Part shown: positions 59,302 through 64,000 of the stretch, in pieces
Position numbering within the stretch: the stretch's first letter is position 1
Layout: every line of letters starts with the position of its first letter
From: Bradyrhizobium algeriense
GTDB lineage: Bacteria > Pseudomonadota > Alphaproteobacteria > Rhizobiales > Xanthobacteraceae
Length of the DNA: 64,000 nucleotides
Reading direction: 5' to 3'
Assembly: GCF_003062295.1 (NCBI RefSeq)
Contig: NZ_PYCN01000001.1
Span: 82,001-146,000, forward strand
The notes under the pieces: model-generated
The model's database searches: none
What the model saw: the letters and a program-made list of their open reading frames with translations, nothing else
Told to the model about the DNA's origin: nothing
Program-made: the position numbers and the translations under genes

Positions 59302-62300
59302 TCACGTTTCTTGCTGCCGAGGGGGGCTGGTGCCTTGACGCAGCAAGGGCCCAAGCGCCGGACCGATGCCGACGCGCTCGGCCTCGGCCAACAGTTCGCC
59401 AAGCTTGCAAGCCGTCTCCTGTCCGGGCCGGCACCGACCACGTGAACCAATGGCGCGTCCATATCGGACGAAGAAGCTGGCCCAGGGTAACGGTTCTGGC
59501 CGCGTATAGTCCTCAAGCGCCGCGCTGTAGTGCTCCGCCCCGTCCCAATCCTGAGAGTCCAGCGAGGCATCGATCGCGTACCGGAAGAACCACAAATGAT
59601 TGTGGCTCACGGCGCCTTTGCGGAGAATCTCCTCGCCTTCCGTCAGCGCCGTTTGACGTTCGATCGGGTCCTCGGTCGTGACCGCAAGGTGGCCGAGGAT
59701 CCACGGTCCCGCAAAGCTGACCCCGGTCTCCCGGCTGATCGCCAAGGCACGGTACAGCAGGTCCATCGCTTTCGTGCGGCTCGCCTCGGCGCGGGCGACC
59801 ATGGCCAGATCATTGAGGCTGATCGCCTCAAATCTTTTGGCGCCGAGCTGCCGAGCGAGCATCAGCGCCCGCTCGGCAGGCATCCTCATACGTGCAAACT
59901 CCCCGTTCGTGCGAAACACGTTGCACGCCGCGTTGTGGGCGATAATTTCCGCCCGCTGATGCCCAACCCGCGCCGCTAACTCGACCGCCATTTGGGCGGT
60001 CGCGAGCGCGCCGGAGAAATCGTTGAGGTACACCTGAGTGTGGGCAACCATACTGAGATTAGCGACTTCGATACGTCCGGCGCCGGACGCGCGCGACAGC
60101 TCCGCGCACCGGCTGAAGTGCCGATGGGCGCTGGCCATACGGCCGCGTGCGTATTCCGCATCACCCAGGCCGCCAAGCGCACGCGCCTGCATCTCTGGTG
60201 AACGAGCTCTTTGGGCGCAGTCGAGCGCCCGCTCATGCTCCTGCAGGCACTCGATGAGCCTTCCGAGCGGGAAGCAGAGGTTGCCCCGCAGGTGATGGAT
60301 CCGTGCGTGCTCCGCGGCAAGGTCGTCGGTAGCCGCCGCCGTCGCGGCCTTGTCCAGCATCGTAAAGGCCTCGTTGAAACGATCCGTCACACGCAGGCCG
60401 GCAGCGAGCCCAAGCCAGGCTCGACACCGCTCGATGTCAACATCGGCGACGGCGAGGGCTTGTTCAAAAGCAGCAATCGATTCCGAGATCGAACCGAGGT
60501 CATGCAGCATCTCACCCCGGAGCAGCGATAGTGCACTCACATCGGCCCGCTTCCTGGCCAGGACCAGCCCGCGTTCGACAAGACGCAGGGCCCGTTCGGT
60601 GCGGTACTCCGCTGCTTGCGCGCGTGCCGCTTCCAGGTAGGCCCGAGGGGCGTACTCGTCGTCGGCCCGGTCGAGGTGCTGTGCGCACAACGTCAGGTCA
60701 CGACTCCTGAACCATTCTGCCGCCCGCCGGTGCAACTCGCGGCGGCGGCTCCTGAGCAGCGTGTCGTAGACGCCCTCCTGGATCAGCGCGTGGGCAAAGA
60801 GGAAGTGATCGCCCTGCGGGCGCACCAGGCGATGCCGCATCAAGTCAGCGCAATTCCACCCAGGTTGATCGAGCAGAGCTGCCAACGCTTCGGCAGTAAA
60901 ACGCTGGCCGAGAATGGAGGCTGCTTGCAGCGCCCGCTTGTCGGGCATCGCGAGCCGATCCAGGCGCGCCTGTACCAAACTCCGAATCGATCCCGGGACG
61001 CCGCCATCGGCGCTCTCCTCGGCATGCCGCAACAGTTGCTCCAGAAACAGCGGATTGCCGGCGGCCCGTTCGATGCAGCGCAGGGCGAGTTCGCCGAGTG
61101 CGTCAAGATAGGCCCCGGCGAGCTGGTTTGCCTCGCGCGGCCGGAGCGAGCCGAGGTCGATCGTCAGGATCGGCTCACCGGCAATCGTTGGGCGCCAGAG
61201 CTCATGGACCGGGTCGCGCTCAATTCGCGAGGTCAGGACCAAAAGCGCGGGACACCCAAGGACTGTCTCGGCAAGGCTCGCCAGGTGATCGAGTGTGGGC
61301 TGGTCAGCCCAGTGCAGATCCTCAATCGCCAGCAGCCTAGGACGACGGCCGCTCGCGCGGGTGACGAGCTCGGCGACGGTGGCTCGCTTGCCCCGGTCAC
61401 GGGCCGCGTTGTCCATCGCATCATAGAGCGTACGCAGCTCGGTTGATTGCGGCAGGTTCAGGAGGTCGTTCAGGTACACCCGCTGCTCGTCGGCAAGCAT
61501 GCCATCGTCGCGGGCCTTCTCAGCCGCTGCGCCGATCTCTTCGCGGCTGCTTTCGTCCCTCAGACCGAGCAGGCTGCGGACCAGCGAGCGGATTGCGTCC
61601 TGACCGGAGCCCATTCCGAAGTCCAGCACCAGCGCGCTGTGACAGGCAAAGTTTTCCCCTTCAGCCTTCGCCTGGAACTGCTCGAGCAGGCGGGTTTTGC
61701 CGATGCCGGCCTCCCCGCGGATGTAGATGGCGCGGCCGCGTCTCGTGTCACGGCACTGGGCCAGCGCCGCTTCGAGCTGCCGCAGTTCGCGGGTCCGTCC
61801 AACAAAGGCTTGGCGGGCTGAGCGGGCCGGCTCACGAAAGGCGCGCAGTCGCCACGCCCTGACCGGCTTTGCGAGCCCTTTGATGGCAAGCTCACCGACC
61901 TCGGAGCAGTCGACCCGTTCGGCGAGCGCCCGGTAGACTGAATCCGAAATGAAGATCTCGCCCGTGGCCGCCTTATCCTTCAGGCGTGAGGCCAGGTTCA
62001 CGGACTCGCCGGTGACAGTGTATTCAACGTGACGCGCGCTGCCGGTGCCGCTGGCCATAACCTCGCCACTGGCAATGCCGATGTGCACGCCAATAGGGCG
62101 GCCGAGATCGGCCGCGACCAGGGGCATGCGGCTTCCGATATCGAGGGCAGCCCGGACGCATCGCTCAGGGTCGTTGCCATATGCCACCGGGGCACCGAAG
62201 ACCGCCATCACGCAATCACCGATGTGCTTGTCAACAGTCCCGCCGTGATCGACGACGCTTGCGTCGGCAAGATCGAAGAAGCTTCCAAGCAGGGCGTGGA

Positions 62301-62637
62301 CTTCCTCAGCGTCGAGTTCGTCGGAGAGCTTCGTGTAGCCGGCGATGTCAGCGAACAGCACTGTCACCTGCCGCCTCTCAGCCTCCGGCAGCGGCGAAGC
62401 CCGCCCCGATATCGAGGCCGGAGCGCTCGGAGCAGGAGGAGGCGTCGACGTCGTCCCGTCACGCAACTCCGCGATCGCAGTAAGCAGTTTGCGGCGATGG
62501 CCGACCGAGGTGACGCCAATACCGATCAGATCGTCGGCGGTCAGGCGGGCAAGGACAGCGGCGTCAATGTCGTTCTCGCGGAACGCCTTCTCGTATTGCC
62601 CCAGCCCCAGACCGTGCAGCCAAGCCGCAACGTTCAT
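59302..62637 (-). CDS. SAM/adenylyl-guanylyl cyclase/AAA-ATPase/TPR protein
   Basis: A 1111-residue signal protein. Order of domains: SAM (residues 1-60, VAAWLHGLGLGQYEKAFRENDI), class III cyclase (88-240) with metal-binding Asp97 (LFADIAGYTKL) and Asp141 (KHIGDCVMAVFG), and GESVNLASRLKDKA, an AAA-type ATPase region with Walker A GEAGIGKT (308-315), and a long helical, TPR-like C-terminus. It is a stand-alone LuxR/MalT-like signal integrator that would make cAMP or cGMP. AGGAGG lies 4 bases before the ATG. A repeat of TTCACA-N8-TGTGA lies upstream. Confidence 0.9.
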   Translation of the reverse strand: MNVAAWLHGLGLGQYEKAFRENDIDAAVLARLTADDLIGIGVTSVGHRRKLLTAIAELRDGTTSTPPPAPSAPASISGRASPLPEAERRQVTVLFADIAGYTKLSDELDAEEVHALLGSFFDLADASVVDHGGTVDKHIGDCVMAVFGAPVAYGNDPERCVRAALDIGSRMPLVAADLGRPIGVHIGIASGEVMASGTGSARHVEYTVTGESVNLASRLKDKAATGEIFISDSVYRALAERVDCSEVGELAIKGLAKPVRAWRLRAFREPARSARQAFVGRTRELRQLEAALAQCRDTRRGRAIYIRGEAGIGKTRLLEQFQAKAEGENFACHSALVLDFGMGSGQDAIRSLVRSLLGLRDESSREEIGAAAEKARDDGMLADEQRVYLNDLLNLPQSTELRTLYDAMDNAARDRGKRATVAELVTRASGRRPRLLAIEDLHWADQPTLDHLASLAETVLGCPALLVLTSRIERDPVHELWRPTIAGEPILTIDLGSLRPREANQLAGAYLDALGELALRCIERAAGNPLFLEQLLRHAEESADGGVPGSIRSLVQARLDRLAMPDKRALQAASILGQRFTAEALAALLDQPGWNCADLMRHRLVRPQGDHFLFAHALIQEGVYDTLLRSRRRELHRRAAEWFRSRDLTLCAQHLDRADDEYAPRAYLEAARAQAAEYRTERALRLVERGLVLARKRADVSALSLLRGEMLHDLGSISESIAAFEQALAVADVDIERCRAWLGLAAGLRVTDRFNEAFTMLDKAATAAATDDLAAEHARIHHLRGNLCFPLGRLIECLQEHERALDCAQRARSPEMQARALGGLGDAEYARGRMASAHRHFSRCAELSRASGAGRIEVANLSMVAHTQVYLNDFSGALATAQMAVELAARVGHQRAEIIAHNAACNVFRTNGEFARMRMPAERALMLARQLGAKRFEAISLNDLAMVARAEASRTKAMDLLYRALAISRETGVSFAGPWILGHLAVTTEDPIERQTALTEGEEILRKGAVSHNHLWFFRYAIDASLDSQDWDGAEHYSAALEDYTRPEPLPWASFFVRYGRAIGSRGRCRPGQETACKLGELLAEAERVGIGPALGPLLRQGTSPPRQQET

Positions 62638-62691
62638 GGGTGCCTCCTGGTCAGATTCTTCGGCAGAGCACCAGGACCCTCAGTCTACCTC

Positions 62692-62736
62692 AATTCACAA
62701 CAGGCGCTGTGATCAAATTCACAACAGGCGCTGTGA
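62692..62736. promoter_or_regulatory. Paired palindromic sites upstream of the cyclase gene
   Basis: AATTCACAACAGGCGCTGTGA occurs twice at 62692-62712 and 62716-62736, 24 bases apart. Each has arms TCACA and TGTGA around eight bases, similar to a CRP-type dyad with swapped arms. The cyclase gene starts at 62637 on the minus strand, 55-100 bases away, so they are placed for its control. Confidence 0.6.
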
Positions 62737-62816
62737 AATGTCAGCGCACACGAGGGCGTGAAGGTGTAGCCGATGGTATCTGAAGGCGGTGTCGCTGCGC
62801 GCTGAAAGAACAGGCG

Positions 62817-63248
62817 CTATTCAGCACTTCGGGTGAATGTGTCTCGAGTGCAGACTGAGTCCTGCGCGTCTGGGTTAACATTTATCGAATATTTGTGACC
62901 GTCCTGACAGCCAATGCTCCAGTTATCGACCCCGGATTCAGTACCGCCTTGATACCTGGTCCGAACAACAACATCGCAAACCTGCTTTCTATTCTTCAGA
63001 ACGACGGTCCAGAAAGCTAAATGCTGCCCCCGATTCAGTGCAAGTAGCCTCGTCGTCGTTTGGTTGGCGGCGTGGGACCTTTTGAAAGGCTCAGGAGCTA
63101 GGGCCCTGGATGACAGGCCGGTAGTTGAAGTCGTGGCATTCGCCTTTTTTAACTGCACATCAGCATCCAGAACAAACCAGGCCACTAGCGATATGACGAC
63201 GAAGCTCGCGGCAGCCGCCAAAGAAAAAATAAATGACCGCTTCAACAT
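62817..63248 (-). CDS. Membrane-anchored hypothetical protein
   Basis: A 143-residue protein with an N-terminal anchor (FSLAAAASFVVISLVAWFVLDA) and a soluble part with four cysteines, including KQVCDVVVRTRYQGGTESGVDNWSIGCQDG and DSVCTRD. No family is recognised. The ATG at 63248 has GGGAGAAG 6 bases upstream, and is chosen over an ATG at 63284. Confidence 0.65.
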   Translation of the reverse strand: MLKRSFIFSLAAAASFVVISLVAWFVLDADVQLKKANATTSTTGLSSRALAPEPFKRSHAANQTTTRLLALNRGQHLAFWTVVLKNRKQVCDVVVRTRYQGGTESGVDNWSIGCQDGHKYSINVNPDAQDSVCTRDTFTRSAE

Positions 63249-63848
63249 GTCTCTTCTCCCGGTAATCGAGACATTGGCGGCCATCGCAGTCGCAAGGCCG
63301 CTTTAAATCTGAGAATTGAAGTACTTCGCGCACGATGCCGATAGCTGCAATCCGCGGCGTACCGGCCCCGAAACCTCGATGGTAGCTCGCCGAAGCTATC
63401 GCACCAGCGGCAAAGGATTCAGGCAGCGGCACCTGACGTGTCGCGAAAAGATGAAGGTAGGGCTGACTGGATACATTAGGAACCGTGTCAGCTCGGCTCA
63501 AGCCGTGCCTGTCATTGAGCGCAGCGAATAGCGTACGCCGAGATGCGTAACCTAGCATTCGATCACGCGACGGATCGACGGGCAAAACCTGATCTCGTTA
63601 AGGGCAAAGTCAATTCACGAATTCTAAACGCGCGGAGGTTTAACCCCGACTCATGGCTAACTAACGGAGGTGCGGCTCGTTGTTGGCGCCGCTCTCGATC
63701 CATCGGGTTATCAGTGATACAGCGCGCGCTCGTTCCCCAAGCAGGCGTCCACCGGTCACTTTGAATGCACGGGTCAGCGCCCGGGCATTTTTTCTTGACG
63801 CGGTTTTCTTTACGCGAACCGGTATCTGCTTCGCTCGAAATGCTGCGC
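63249..63848. other. Gene-free region with a short interspersed repeat
   Basis: This 600-base stretch holds no gene I can support. Near its right end, 63796-63842 matches the TTCTTCACGCGAA repeat at 2336-2384. Nothing else stands out. Confidence 0.5.
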
Positions 63849-64000
63849 CTACCGCCGCCCCGGCAACCATGCGGTATAGCCGGCCTCGCCGAGCCGCTTC
63901 ATCACATCATCCAGATGCGCGCGGTCGCGTGTTTCGATCACGACTTCGAGCAGGGTGCCCTTGGCGGGCAGGTCGGAGAACGTGCGCTGATGCGAGACCT
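63849..64000 (-). CDS. ilvA: Threonine ammonia-lyase, 3' end only
   Basis: The minus strand reads VSHQRTFSDLPAKG and TLLEVVIETRDRAHLDDVMKRL, then GEAGYTAWLPGRR and a TAG stop at 63849-63851. This is the end of the C-terminal ACT-like domain of catabolic threonine ammonia-lyase. The window cuts off the catalytic part. The enzyme makes 2-oxobutanoate and ammonia from threonine. Confidence 0.8.
   Translation of the reverse strand, partial: VSHQRTFSDLPAKGTLLEVVIETRDRAHLDDVMKRLGEAGYTAWLPGRR

Noticed and set aside
63661..63870. Small basic open frame overlapping the end of ilvA
   Set aside because: It runs through the interspersed repeat and overlaps the ilvA stop; no ribosome site or homology is visible.

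Overview
The window is high-GC chromosomal DNA of an alphaproteobacterium of the Bradyrhizobium/Rhodopseudomonas group. The evidence is a TlpA very close to the one studied in Bradyrhizobium japonicum, the conserved block of PduO-type adenosyltransferase, etfB, etfA and 3-hydroxybutyryl-CoA dehydrogenase, MipZ, the twin-transmembrane HIG1 protein, DUF2855/DUF2380/DUF3280 proteins, and interspersed palindromic repeats that I recognise from this family. Assignment to the family is an inference; no rRNA is present to confirm it.

Layout. 1-5.3 kb: tlpA, a YjfB-like small protein between two copies of a GTGGGC palindromic repeat, then beta-oxidation electron transfer (hbdA, etfA, etfB), cobalamin adenosyltransferase and a HIG1 protein. 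5.3-11 kb: BrkB-type membrane protein, hybrid histidine kinase, gluQ overlapping an RlaP-like nucleotidyltransferase, AlkA-type glycosylase, LysR regulator. 11-18 kb: a catabolic run of nitronate monooxygenase, branched-chain amino-acid-type binding protein, acyl-CoA synthetase, DUF2855 protein and flavin monooxygenase. 18-24.8 kb: DUF2380/DUF3280 secreted pair divergent from a NarL-type two-component system, an NHL-repeat protein, LysR, SnoaL-like protein, LysE exporter. 24.8-31 kb: ClC channel, HNH protein, an accessory groEL with a truncated groES remnant upstream, MipZ. 31-41 kb: acyl-CoA synthetase, a trypsin-fold pseudoprotease, esterase, DsbA, TauE/SafE, two hotdog thioesterases divergent from a TetR regulator with two matching palindromes, PsiF, AbrB-type membrane protein, then about 600 bp of non-coding repeats. 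41-48.9 kb: dsbB, tRNA-Leu(CAA), an orphan gene, a Kelch protein, lytic transglycosylase, peptide-binding protein and small secreted proteins. 49-52.4 kb: the most interesting block, a deoxyribosyltransferase-like/TPR protein next to a patatin phospholipase and facing a SLOG-like Rossmann protein. 52.4-57 kb: a tungstate/molybdate uptake operon with two binding proteins and a divergent regulator. 57-64 kb: berberine-bridge-type oxidase, a 1111-residue SAM/cyclase/AAA/TPR protein, an anchored hypothetical, and the 3' end of a threonine ammonia-lyase gene.

How it fits together. Most of the window is ordinary core metabolism: fatty-acid and CoA-ester catabolism feeding electrons through ETF, envelope thiol chemistry (TlpA, DsbA, DsbB), transport and regulation. 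The candidate unusual system is at 49203-52355. Its first protein combines a nucleoside-deoxyribosyltransferase-like domain with a TPR scaffold whose central motif resembles the TRAF-binding region of animal ASK kinases. That combination, beside a phospholipase effector, matches the class of NAD-derived-signal immune systems predicted from genome comparison. Here it would act by membrane destruction after a signal. No CRISPR array, prophage, insertion sequence or rRNA operon was found.
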